A DNA stretch of 64,000 bases, from NCBI GenBank assembly GCA_029216955.1, contig JANAVB010015600.1, positions 24,785,010 to 24,849,009 on the forward strand, written 5' to 3'. The position numbers and the translations under genes are program-made. This document shows positions 1 to 10,267 of this stretch, piece after piece. The notes beneath the pieces were generated by a model. It made no database searches. It was not told where the DNA came from and worked only from the letters and a program-made list of their open reading frames with translations. How positions within the stretch are numbered: position 1 is the first letter of the stretch; each line of letters opens with the position of its first letter. This stretch comes from Iris pallida (taxonomy: Eukaryota > Streptophyta > Magnoliopsida > Asparagales > Iridaceae).

Positions 1-1195
1 TGTAGAGATCCATATAGTACCAATCCGTGTGACCAACGTAACAGTACAAGTAAAGTAATCTACTACAGGAAATAATTCTAAGCAGGATATAAAATGATCA
101 GAGAATGTACTCGCCTCGATTGGTTGGAGTCGACGTGCGCGACACGAACGTATCGACACGAGGTAGGTATACTGCTAAGCTCTATAGAGGGTCCCAGACG
201 ACGACACGGGCAGTCCCAATGAGTCTAGAATAGTCCAAATAGCCTAGTTTGGTATATAAAAGTCTAAAGTCAGGGTTTGGTACACTAATCAAATCAAGAA
301 TAGAAAATGACTTAAATAGTCACGATTTATGATTTTAGAAAATATAACTAAATAATATAATCAATTTGGAAATCCTATAAAAATAAAAATATCTGCATTA
401 ATCAACATGTTTTAGATGATGATTCAAAAATCCAGAAAATCATTTCTGTACCAACATTCCTATTTTGATAAATATGAATTTAGGGAAAAAGATTAACTAT
501 GCAAAATTATCCAAAATTGTTTATAATAAAATTAGGAAAATAGATCGAGATATTTTGATAATATTTAATAATAAGGGAAAAATATTCTAGTATCAATATA
601 TTTTAAGATTATATTAGTAAGCCTACTCTTCGGGCAAAAATTACTAAATGAATAATTAAACTATTAATTTAGGGCAAAACTTACTTTTAATATTTTGGAA
701 ATATTTATATAATTTCCTAGTAAGAAATTACGTGAATATAATAATACTAAAAAAGATCATAAGGAGACAAAATTATACACATTATCCATAAGTGACTCAA
801 TAGCAAAACTAATTAACTCAAATTTGCTAATTATAAATTAATAATTTAATCAATAATATAATAATATTAGTAACAAAATTACAATAACACCTATAGTAAT
901 AATACTAAGAAATAACTATAGATACCAAATAATTTCCACCATTATTAAAATATATATATATAAGCTAACATACATTTATTATACCAATATACATTTATTA
1001 TATAAAAATTATTATACATTAATATACATTAATTATATAAGACTAATATACATTATATATAACAATATACATGTATTATACTATTATACATTTTATACCA
1101 ATACATATTATATATATAAACCAATACAATTATATGTAAACTAATAAATTAATATATTATAAACTAATATATTATATAATAAACTAATATATTAT
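1..1195. other. AT-rich intergenic DNA, no gene seen
   Basis: The stretch is strongly AT-rich, with runs of TATATA and repeated 'atatacattat' between about 940 and 1200. I see no open reading frame with domain content, no tRNA and no clear transposon end. Confidence 0.6.
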
Positions 1196-1199
1196 AACC

Positions 1200-1975
1200 A
1201 ATATCTAACATAAGAAGAGGGGGGGGGCTGATCCCCCAGAAGCTGAGATCTAGGAAAAGGAGGGGCTCACAAGGGGGTTCGGGCAGGCGGGGGCTCCGGC
1301 GGAGCGCGGCTGTCCGGCGGGAAGCGGGGCTCTGAGGCGGTGCGGGGTCGTGCCGAAGGGGCGGCGACGGACGGGGGCTCGCGCGGCGGCGCCAGCTCTG
1401 GCGGCGCCAGCAGGAGGCGGTCGGGCGGAGGGTCTCGCCAGATCCGGAGCTCGGCCACGACGGGAGTTGCGCCGGCGGAGGAGCTCCGATGAGGTCCACT
1501 CTTCCTCTCTCTCTCTCTCTATCTCTATGGTTGTGGCGGCGGTGGTTATGGCCGGTGGGGTGATGACGGTGGTGGTGACGGTGGAGGCCAACAGTGGTGG
1601 TGGTGGTTTATGGCAGTGGTGGTGAACGATGGTGGCGGTGGTTGATGGTGGTGGTGCTTATGGTGGTGGCAGTGGTGGCTTATGGTGGTTTGGTCTGGCC
1701 ATTGGCCGGAAGTTGGAAAGTTGGCCGGGGATGGTGGCAGAAGGGTGGCGACTGGAGTTGCAGTGAAGGGGATGTCAGTGGTGGTTCGGGTGGTGGTGCG
1801 GTGGCCGGAATGGAGCCGAAGGGTGTGGCGGTCAATGGTGGCCGGAGGGGCGGGTTGGCTAAATGGGGGTGGTGCTGGTCGGCTGTGGCCAAGGGGACAG
1901 GGATGGCGGCTGTAGGAACTTAGGTTTTGGGTTTTGTGCAAGATGTAACATTTGGGGATGTGTGCTATTTATAGG
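1200..1975 (-). other. GC-rich low-complexity block with a minus-strand TATA box
   Basis: This block is much more GC-rich than its surroundings. It is built from GGTGGT-type trinucleotide runs, with a CT microsatellite near 1502-1530. On the minus strand a TATA motif (CTATAAATAG, 1974-1965) lies just upstream of a 131-codon reading frame (1941-1546) rich in Pro, His and Thr. The composition alone explains the open frames on both strands, so I do not call a gene. It could be the start of a retroelement transcript or a promoter-first exon block. No partner LTR was found in the window. Confidence 0.35.
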
Positions 1976-2540
1976 GGAGTAGGGAAACCCTAATTATTCC
2001 TAACAAATTGTAAAATATAATAGAAATTAGGAATAATTAGTGGAAAAATAACATACTAACATATGCTAACTGCTAACTGCTAAAAAATTAGTACAAGGGT
2101 AATATTAGCTATAATTAATAATTAATTGCCAGTTACTATTAATTAACAATTTGGCTAATTACAATTTAGCCGGAATTTCTCTAATTAATAAAATACTAAT
2201 ATATTCACTTAATTATTTAAATATATTTAGAAATTATTTATTTAGTAAATAATGATATTTAGAAATTCCAAAATTCAATAACGTCTTTCATACAGATTAA
2301 TATTAAAATCTTATTGTTTCAAGAAAACGACAGGAACATTCTAATAGGACATAATCACCTAAAATAGTAAACAAAGCCAACAAGGACCGATAACAATCAC
2401 GGTCAAATTTGTCTTTCCAAAAATTAGAAATTGCACGTTTTTCGAGATTTAGGAAAATTTGAAGTTTTGAAAAATACGAAATAGAATAAAAATACAAATT
2501 TTCGAAATTATCCAAGAATTCAATTTACGGAGATTATAAA
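1976..2540. other. AT-rich spacer ending at a truncated Tat element
   Basis: The sequence is AT-rich and non-coding, with a repeated 'tgctaactgctaactgctaa' near 2060. Similarity to the neighbouring Tat element begins abruptly at about 2541 (gaatgctcc, also present in the inner copy near 18314). The outer element is therefore cut off here. No 3' LTR or copia 3' end was recognised. Confidence 0.5.
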
Positions 2541-3924
2541 GAATGCTCCATTGCTCGCACATAGAGAAGGAATGGTTTTCCAGCAACCGGGGCCACCAGG
2601 ACTGGAGGGTTCGACAGATATTCTTTGATGCTGTCGAATGCGCGCTGACATGCTTCATCCCATACGAATGAAATGCCCTTCTTCATGAGGTGGATGAATG
2701 GCTGACATCATCCGGAGAGGTTAGAGATAAACCTCCTGTTGTAAGCTAGCCTCCCTTGAAGGCCTCTGAGTTCACGGAGATTTCTCGGGGGACCCATCTC
2801 CATGATTGCCTTCATCTTCTCAGGGTCTATGTGGATACCTTGGGAAGTAATGATGAAACCCAAGAACTTCCCGCTGGATACGCCCAAGAAGGATTTTGTG
2901 GGATTCATCTTCAAATTGTGTGCTCACATCAGGTCGAACACTGTCCTCAGATTATGTAGATGATCTTCCTTAGAGCGGCTCTTGACGGCGATGTCTTCAA
3001 CGTAGCATTCCACTGTCTTGCGCAAGTGGTCTCTAAAGATGACGCTCATGGCCCTTTGATAAGTGGTGTCTGCATTCTTTAAACTGAAAGGCATGACTGT
3101 GTAGCAGTATGTGCCAATTGGTGTTCGGAATGATGTATGCTTTTCGTCATCAGGGAACATCTTGATTTGGTTGTACCCCAAGAAACAATCCATAAAAGAC
3201 ATACACTCGAAGTCGCAGGTGTTGTCAATCATGATGTCTGTGATAGGGAGGGGAAACTCATCCTTAGGGCACGCCTCATTCAGATTGCGAAAGTCGATGC
3301 ATATTCGAATCTTTCCATTCTTCCTAAGGATTGGTACTATGTTGGCGACCCAGTCTGGATGCTGTTCCTCGCAGATGAAGCCGCTGGTTATCAGCTTGTT
3401 GACCTCAGCTTCAATGGCATTCATGATGTCGGGGCGGAACCGTCGTTTATATTGCTTGACTGATTTTGCGTCCGGACGGATGTTGAGTTTGTAAAGTGCA
3501 ACCTCAAGGTTTAGTCCTGGCAGGTCTTCATAGCTCCAAGCGAACACATCGATGTATTCTCTGACAAGTTGTAGTAACGATTCCCGCTCTTCATCTGTCA
3601 GACTTTTGCTGACGAAGATGGGCTTTGGAGAAGACTTATCACCGAGATCGACTTGCACAACCTCATCTTCGGTGGGAGGCTCTCTTCGTTCGAACCACTT
3701 TTTCCATTGTGCATCTAGCTGTTGTGCCCACAGCTCTAACTCAAGAAGTTCAGGAATGTCTTTATCTTCTTCGTAGGTGTCGGCCAATGCCATATTGACG
3801 GACAAGACTTGCCTGAATATGTCCCCGATGCCGACATCCGAATCAGAAGTTGGTAATCCAGTTGAGTGTGAATGCCAGTCGCATTCCTTATCCTAGCTTT
3901 CAGGGGTCGTTGCTGGTGTAACAT
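2541..3924 (-). pseudogene. Decayed reverse transcriptase of Tat-outer
   Basis: A Ty3/gypsy reverse transcriptase that would copy the element RNA into DNA. The main open part spans 3805-2924. It holds the N-terminal pol segment, the KNGKIRICIDFRNLN region, an altered 'MDCFLGYNQI' block (MDGFSGYNQI in the inner copy), 'MPFSLKNADTTYQRAM', and 'YVEDIAVKS' in place of the catalytic YVDD. The thumb region follows in other frames (2914-2708) and the RNase H start is cut at 2541. The altered YVDD aspartate and the conserved glycines changed elsewhere mean it should be inactive. Identity as a gypsy RT is secure. Confidence 0.9.
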
Positions 3925-4833
3925 AAGCTAGCCCACATCTGGTTTTGTTGTAATAATCTCGTAGTTTCCCAGCCGGGACCGGCAATTGTAAGGGTAATCG
4001 CCGTCCAGTTTCGTAGTTCAAGCCTGGTGTAGTTTCCAGATCATACCCCTATTTTTGCATGAGGTACTTGGATCAGGAACTATACAGATAAAGGGGTAGT
4101 CTCCCGGTATCAGGTTCGAGATCAACTTCTTCTATCTTGAAGGACTGTGGATCATTCTTTCGGCCGAAGATGATTGGATGATCCTCTCCCTCGATTATGT
4201 AGTAAGCGTCTTCCACTGGAGTAAGCTGGTTTACGGTGTAGACATTTGTCACCTGTGTGTGTAGGTGGGTGCATCATCTACGGATGGAACATCAGTGTGA
4301 GCAACCAGGTACTTGGCCAGCTCTGACTCTTCTTCAGCCACCCCTTGTGTCAATAAAGACTGGAAGGATGACTTGGGCAGCTTGATCATCAGGGGCTCCA
4401 CTGGTGTAGCAGAACGTGGAGTCGTTGTCAAACTAGCGACCCCCAGTTTGGTGCTTGGTGCTGTACGAGGAGTTGTCGGCTGGCTAGCAGTCCCCAGCTT
4501 AGCGTTCGGCTGTCGATTCATTCTGGGAAGGCGAATCATCATCGGCTTGACAGAAGGATTGAGCTCCTCTGTTTGTTGATGGCTAGCTCTAGGCAGCCTG
4601 ATTGTCAGTGGCTCTGTCGCGGGTTTCGGCGCTTGGCCAGACCTTGGTAGTCGGATTATCATCTGTTCCTCCTGTACAGAGAGGCTGATTGCGTCCTTAC
4701 GCAGAGTGGCCGTAAGGGGTGCAGTTCTGCCAGGTTTGCGAGCTTGGAGGTGGATTGTCAGAGGTTCTTCTGATCCAACTGCCGCTTCAGTTTGAGCTTA
4801 AGTATCTCCTTCGACAAGGTGCCTTTTTGACTT
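3925..4833 (-). pseudogene. Protease-RT linker of Tat-outer with repeated IRLPR motifs
   Basis: This region joins the protease to the reverse transcriptase. The readable part (4662-4249) carries repeated hydrophobic-basic motifs: IIRLPR, TIRLPR, MIRLPR and MIKLPK, spaced by Thr/Pro/Ala-rich sequence. The part near 3925-4250 matches the more intact inner-element segment (residues around 'GGDHPIIFGRKDDPQPF') but is broken by a stop and a deletion. No enzyme domain is recognised. It may be a spacer or docking region of the polyprotein. Confidence 0.6.
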
Positions 4834-5343
4834 CTAGTACAAGTATGAGTCTGAGTAGTAGGATTCGACCCCTTTAAAGGGATCGATGTCAGCAAATTCT
4901 GTCCTCACGAAGCCGTGCTTGTCGACGTACTTGAAGCATTGGTACAGCGTGGAAGGCACGATCATGTAATCGTGTATCCAAGGACGCCCCAGGAGAATAT
5001 TGTAGGAAGTGTCCGCATCTATGACATAACAGGTCACTTCTGACTGAAGATCGCCGATTTGGCACTTCAGGCAAATTTTCCCGATCGGATAGCTTCTGCC
5101 TGAATTGAAATTGCTGATCGCAGTGCTTGTCGGCGTCAGGCAATGCGTTAGGATGCACAGATGGTGTAGCAGGCTCTTCAGGATGATGCTTATGGAAGAA
5201 GCGGGGTCAATATGCATCCGATCTACCTTGATATCGCCAATGTACCCAGTATAATACAGAGGGCGATCGTGCAGGTTGGTCTTGATAAGCATATCCTGCG
5301 GAGTGAAGACAATGTTCGGCATTGAACCTGTGCAAGCGATGTC
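4834..5343 (-). pseudogene. Retropepsin-like aspartic protease of Tat-outer
   Basis: This would cut the Gag-Pol polyprotein. The reading frame (5322-4834, 162 residues) shows the flap and fold pattern of plant Tat proteases: 'YIGDIKVDRMHIDPASS', then 'ILLGRPWIHDYMIVPS' near residue 120. The catalytic D-[TP]-G-S reads D-P-A-S because the glycine has become alanine, so activity is doubtful. The inner copy keeps DPGSS. It is preceded by gag in another frame (about 5344). Confidence 0.8.
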
Positions 5344-8300
5344 CTAGAGATCTGCAGGCGAACTCTCCCCAGTGAGATTGGACTGAGCCAGATATGCGTC
5401 AGCATTCTGGAGTGCCTCGCTCAGTGCGACGCGAACATCTTTGGAGAGTCTCAGGAGCTCGTATAGCGACAATTTGGCCGATGTGTTGGCCAATTGTGCC
5501 AAGATATCAAAGTTGTAGGGCCTCTCCAGTCCATGAGGCGCCTCTCTTCGGAGCGGTTTGTCAAAGCGTGTCTCCTTCGGCCTAGGCTTGTCCGTTGTCG
5601 AAGGCTGAGAAGGTGCTGGAGCATCAGCAGTAGCCGGTTGATGATCTTCATCCGAGTTACCCGGTGTAGGTTGAGGTTGTGCACCCGACCGGGTGACGAC
5701 AGCTGTGACTTCTTCGACCTCTGTCGAGATTGTGTGGCATGATTTGACTTTCCTACTCTTCTTCTTACTGGTGGAGGATTGTGCAGACTGAGTCATTTCA
5801 GGTACCAAATCTGGATGGAACCACATGACCTTCCCCCATGATGTGGTAAGGGGTACTAGACCAGCAGCCTGGTCTCGGGGAGGTAGAAGGTTAGCGATCT
5901 CCATCTTTGCTCTGGGGATGGGTACTACTCCATCTTGATTCTTTATCGGAGGGAAGTTGCCGAATTGTACTGACACCATGTTGGCTGCCACGGTCACCTC
6001 TTCGAAATTAATGGCCAGGGCCTTAGAATCGATGAGATGGATGTATCGCTTCAGTTTGAAGCAGTCTTACGTAGCATGGTGGACATAGCGATGGTAGTGG
6101 CAGTACTTGGGGCTCTCCATCTCTGCAGGACGAGGCTCACGCCTCGGAGGAGGGAGCTAAATTCGACCTCCTTGTATGAGCATGTCCAAGATGGGCTTGA
6201 CATGGACGTCCTCGAAGGAGTAGGTCATCTGAGGCCACTGCTTTTCTGCCAGCTTAAGTTCGGGTTTCGGGGCTGTGTCGGCCACAATAGCCTGCTTTCC
6301 CTTGTTGTCTCGGTTGCTGGAGAAATTACCACCGTTGTTGTTGTTGGCGTTAGGGCATTTTCCCTTGTCCTCCCCTTCCGAGATATGTAATCTCAGTTGG
6401 TGAGCTTTCTTCAACTTATCTTCTGCGCTAGTGGCACTGATGATGAACGTCTTCCAATCCTTGAATTGGCTTTCGCCCATCCAGAGGCTAATTGTGGGAA
6501 GCAGCCTTTTTTGGCAAATTTCAATCAAGAAGGAATCAGGGTTACCGGAAGGCAGCTTCATCGCAGTTTGGCGAAATCGCTCAATATAGTTCCTTGTCAG
6601 CTCCTTTTCTCCCTGAACAACGTCCATGAAGGTGTACATCGTCACGTCTTATCTTACTTCATAGAACCTCTCTAGGAACATAAATTTGAAGCCAGCGAAG
6701 GAATAGATGCAGTTATTCGGCAAGTTGCGGTACCAGTCGAAGGTGACCCCTTCCAATGCCCCGATGAACAACCGCGTAAGGATGGCGTCGTCATGAGGCA
6801 AATGGTCTGTTGTGACCTCGAAGTAAGTGATGTACCTACTTGCAGAGGTCTTGCCATCATAAGGATTGATGTTGAATGGCTTATATCTTGGTGGAAAGGG
6901 AACATCTCTCCATGCAGTAGGATACGGTTGTCGTATCCTGAGGTCCTGGCAGGTTTCTCGGGCGTGGAACATGGCCCAGAGCTCCTGGACCTCTCGTCTT
7001 GCCTCCCTGGCCTCGTTCGCAGTAGTGGAAGCCGATACTTCAGGAGGATTATCACCCGGGTTCGGTACATCTGAGTTTGAGTCTGCATTGACCGCGGGGC
7101 CCAAGCTTGTTTAGCCAGTCGTCCTTTCTTGCAGAGATTGAAGGGCCGCTTTGATCTTGTCCACGGACTTGACCAAGGCATTCAATATGGCCTCCAGAGT
7201 GTCGATGCATTGGCGATCACTGGGACCATCTTGGTTGTTGTCCGTCATGAATACCGTCCTCACATGAGGAGAGATGGAAGGAACGGTGGAGGACGTGCCC
7301 TCTGAGTCATACCCGTGTACAGAGAAGTCGTCAGGGTATGTGGGAATGTTCTCCTTTGGTTCGGACTCAGAAAGAGTGTTACCCTCAGCTTCAGAGCTTG
7401 TCTCTTCTTGAAAGTTGTGGACGTCCTCGGGGACGTCGGAACCTGCTGCGTCTGTTGGGGGAACTGTTTCCCCTGGATTATCTTTTTAGAACACCGAATT
7501 ATCGTGGATGTTCGAAGGAGTGCTACCCCCGGCTCTAGTGTCTCCCAGAGATGTGGACGACGAATCTCCAAGTGTGCCAAATTTTGTCTTTGAGCGGGTG
7601 CCTTGAAAAACTCCTCCCGTAATGGTCGTAGACAACCGCTTAGAAAATACTTTCTTGGTTGAGATTTTCCGGCTGGAGACGTTTATTTTCTTCCCTCTCC
7701 CGCTGCCAGGGATCTTTTGAGCAGAATTACAGGAGGCGACGAGAAGCGCCTCATCTTCTGAGCTTGGGTGTTACAGCCGTTCGAAGACGGACCGTCGGTT
7801 TTCTTGTACTGTCGCTTTGTTGCAGCAGCAGTTGACAATGACTTGGGTGCAGTGATGTCCATGGAAGGACTCTCTGCTCACTGAAGCGTCTTTCTTTTCT
7901 TTGCGCTTGTGAAGGATCACGTCATGCGAGTCGGGTGTGTCTCGAGCAACCTTTACACCTGTTTTATGGGTCCGGGAATCCCGAGCATCCGAGTGTGTTG
8001 GCACCATGTTTGCTTCCTGATTGGGAGACTTTTGGGAAGCACTCCGCCGGGTGCTGGACACGGTTGGTTCTGTACAACTTTCTATCAGGGGCCCGTGTAA
8101 TAGTCAGTGGGACGCCCTGATGGTCGAAAGTTGGGACAATTGACTAAGCTTGGCGAGCCAGCGCTGCCCGAGACCTCTTCCTTCTAGCACCTGAGAGCGC
8201 GTAGTAGGAAGAGTCTACAGAGATTGGCACGTGAGAGCATCTGGGGTCAGGACCGTCCGAGAGGCGGTCGAAGACCGAGCCCTAGCCGCATGAAGCAGAT

Positions 8301-8464
8301 GGCCTGCGGCTAAGATTGTCAGTTATATAGCCTGCCTGCATGCGGCTGGCATTTGTGCCCGCATAAGCGGTCCGCATGTGGCTGGCAGTTCGCATGCGAC
8401 TGGGAGTTGTGGTGGCCGCATGTGCTTCTTCCATGCGGCTGGAAGCCATTGTGGCCGCATGAGC
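5344..8464 (-). pseudogene. Decayed gag of Tat-outer (downstream part)
   Basis: This is the structural Gag protein that would package element RNA. From 8464 downward it continues the N-terminal part encoded at 26650-26166, interrupted by the inner element. Recognisable blocks are a Cys/His cluster region (8061-7771, 'HHCTQVIVNCCCNKA'), an acidic Ser/Thr-rich stretch (7580-7260), the retrotransposon gag capsid-like region (7104-6157, with 'FDWYRNLPNN' and 'ELTRNYIERFRQTAMKLP'), and the gag C-terminus with Thr/Ser/Pro-rich spacer (5997-5344). The frame changes several times. The zinc-knuckle-like HxxC segment near 6050-6150 is damaged. Similarity to the inner copy is high throughout. Confidence 0.8.
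8460..8464. repeat. Target-site duplication TGAGC (left copy)
   Basis: TGAGC lies directly outside the TG...CA-bounded element 8465-26165. The same five bases occur at 26166-26170. A 5-bp duplication is usual for plant Ty3/gypsy integration, and it defines the exact borders of Tat-inner. Confidence 0.93.
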
Positions 8465-9805
8465 TGTTTGCCATGAAATATAAAAGAGCAGAACAATTAT
8501 CGGAGGACTGGACTTTTACTTCACGTTATAAACTCGCTTGTACAAAGAAAACCTAGGGACGAAAGCCTAGGTACAGCAGACTAAGTACAATTGTTTATTT
8601 TAGATTCTGGGGGTGACGATAGAGGCTCGGGAAGGCGACGGCAGCCCTGCCTTACTCCTTGGACGATCGGTATACAGCCTTGGCTCCAGAAGATTGCTCG
8701 GCGTTGAAGAAATGCTCTCTTTGCTCTCTCTCTGCTCTTTTTCTCCAAGTCTTCTAATGCTCTCTGATCTCGAAAAGGGATCTCTCTGGTCGTGCTCTCT
8801 CCCTTGTATATCTTGCAAGGGAATGGCACCTTGCTATTTATAGGAATGGGGTTTAATCATTAGGGTTTGCAATAATTGCTTCCTTGAGATGGCGGCGGCC
8901 TGTGGATTGGTCAATGTGGGCCATTAGTTTTAAGTGTGATGAATCTGGGCCATTAAGTGTAGATTGTACCAAATCTTATCTGTAATTAATGCTGATTGGA
9001 ATGAATCTTCGTAATGACGATTTGCTGTTGTCTGCGAATCTGGATGAATAAGTTTAATTCATTCTCCTGCCACGTGTCCCAGATTATTGGGATTTGACCC
9101 AATCTTTGATTGCAGTAAATCTGGGAAATTGATTGGCTTTATGACACGTGTCCTGAGAGTCACGGAGGGGATCTGAACCGCATGAAGCTTGAGCCGCATA
9201 AGGTTTGGGCCACGTGTCAGGGCTACTTGGATAGTGGCCCCCCCTCGAACCTTCGAACCATATGATGGGTAGTAAGCCGTATGGAGATGATCCTTGCGAG
9301 CCGCATAGGGATGCATCTGCCTGAGCCGCATGGAAATGGTCCTCTTGAGCCGCATGGGGAGGCCTCCACTTGAGCCGTATGAGACTGTTTCGGCCTGAGC
9401 TGTATAGGGCGGCTTCATTCTGAACCGCATGAGAAGTCTTCGTTCGAGCCACATACGAATGCCCACGTGGCAAGGCCACGTAGCATTTTATGGATCTCGG
9501 AGGATTATGCCAGAGATCTCTTTCTCTTCCCTAGGGGTCTGTCATTATGACAGAGTCATAATTACCTCTTTTGTGTCAGGGCTGTCACTTTTTCAGAGTT
9601 GTCAGCCGTCAAAGTAATTAATGCAGCATGGGGCGGAGGAAAGGACTGTCAAGCCACGTGTCTTTTGAGCCGTATAGAATGTCTCATGCCGCATAGTCCC
9701 TTGTGCCGCATGACTCCCTGAGCCGTATGGGTTTTCTGTGCCGCATGGGCTATCTGAGCCGCATGGGGTTCCCTGGCCGCATGGATCATTTTCCATGCTT
9801 CTACA
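8465..9805 (-). repeat. 3' LTR of Tat-inner
   Basis: The 1341-bp repeat matches 24804-26165. On the minus strand it begins TGTAGAAGC at 9805 and ends GGCAAACA at 8465. It is preceded by a polypurine tract and followed by TGAGC. It contains G-box motifs (gCCACGTGtc near 9069, 9210 and 9651; CCCACGTGG near 9463), many GCCGCATG motifs, and a TATA box. It ends with the gag-type start ATGGCAAAC, showing that this start is part of the LTR. Confidence 0.93.
8834..8843 (-). promoter_or_regulatory. LTR TATA box (Tat-inner 3' LTR)
   Basis: CTATAAATAG on the minus strand, followed by AGCAAGGTGCC and a pyrimidine/purine-alternating leader. The same position reads CTTTAAATAG in the 5' LTR (25187-25178) and CTATAAATAG in Tat-outer (27002-26993). 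It is the best candidate for the LTR core promoter. Confidence 0.65.
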
Positions 9806-9820
9806 AGACCCCCTTCAAAG
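9806..9820 (-). other. Polypurine tract of Tat-inner
   Basis: The minus-strand sequence CTTTGAAGGGGGTCT lies directly before the 3' LTR start TGTAGAAGC. This is where plus-strand DNA synthesis is primed. The same string precedes the 3' LTR of Tat-B at 56251-56265, which supports the assignment. Confidence 0.85.
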
Positions 9821-10138
9821 TTTTCAATTTGCAAAATTGAAATACTTTGAATAAGAAGCATGGCTATGTACTATTCTAGCCGCATATGCTACGCTGGCCG
9901 CATGGATATCTCGGCCGCATGAATGTTTTGGCCGCATGAATGTTTCAGCCGCAGGGGTGTGTCAGCCGCATAGCTCTTTGCCACGTGTGCGGGCCTTTAA
10001 TTGTCTCGAATTCGTTAACGCCGTCTTTAGGGGTAATCCTAAGGGTTGGCTCATTAAATCTTTTTAGATTTTATGTCCTGGGTGAATCTTGGGGACGAAA
10101 TCCGAGGAGTCGGTTGCGTCCTCTACGAGGCGGTTACT

Positions 10139-10178
10139 AGTCCACGTGTCTTCCCCTTCTCTCCTTCCTATAAATAAG
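10139..10178 (+). promoter_or_regulatory. Candidate promoter of the antisense PMD-like gene
   Basis: A G-box (tCCACGTGtc, 10141-10150) is followed by CTATAAATAAG (10168-10178), about 90 bp before the ATG at 10268. A GA/CT-rich leader lies between. The spacing suits a plant TATA promoter with an untranslated leader of about 60 bases. It lies outside the LTR, so the gene appears to carry its own promoter, on the strand opposite to the retrotransposon. Confidence 0.6.
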
Positions 10179-10267
10179 AGATGTTTGAGAGAGAGAACTT
10201 CTTTACTTTCTCTTTTACTTCAAATCTTCCCTGTCCCGATCTTCATCTTCCTCTTCGATTTTAGCAA

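Larger units (their letters stand above)
2541..8464 (-). mobile_element. Tat-outer: 3'-truncated part of an older Ty3/gypsy Tat element
   Basis: This is the downstream part of an older minus-strand Tat retrotransposon. Its 5' LTR and gag start lie at 26166-28149, beyond the inner 17.7-kb insertion. Reading down the minus strand it holds the rest of gag, the protease, a low-complexity linker and part of reverse transcriptase. RNase H, integrase, any antisense gene and the 3' LTR are missing beyond 2541. Removing the inner element with one TGAGC copy rejoins the gag minisatellite cleanly, which supports one interrupted element rather than two. The reading frames are broken by several shifts and stops. 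Confidence 0.85.

Noticed and set aside
1546..1941. Pro/His-rich 131-residue protein
   Set aside because: Explained by trinucleotide runs. The ATG lies about 24 bases after the TATA box, too close for a normal transcript start.
3111..3494. Plus-strand frames opposite the RT genes (also 18884-19306 and 29315-29894)
   Set aside because: Shadows of conserved RT and integrase codons on the other strand, without recognisable domains.
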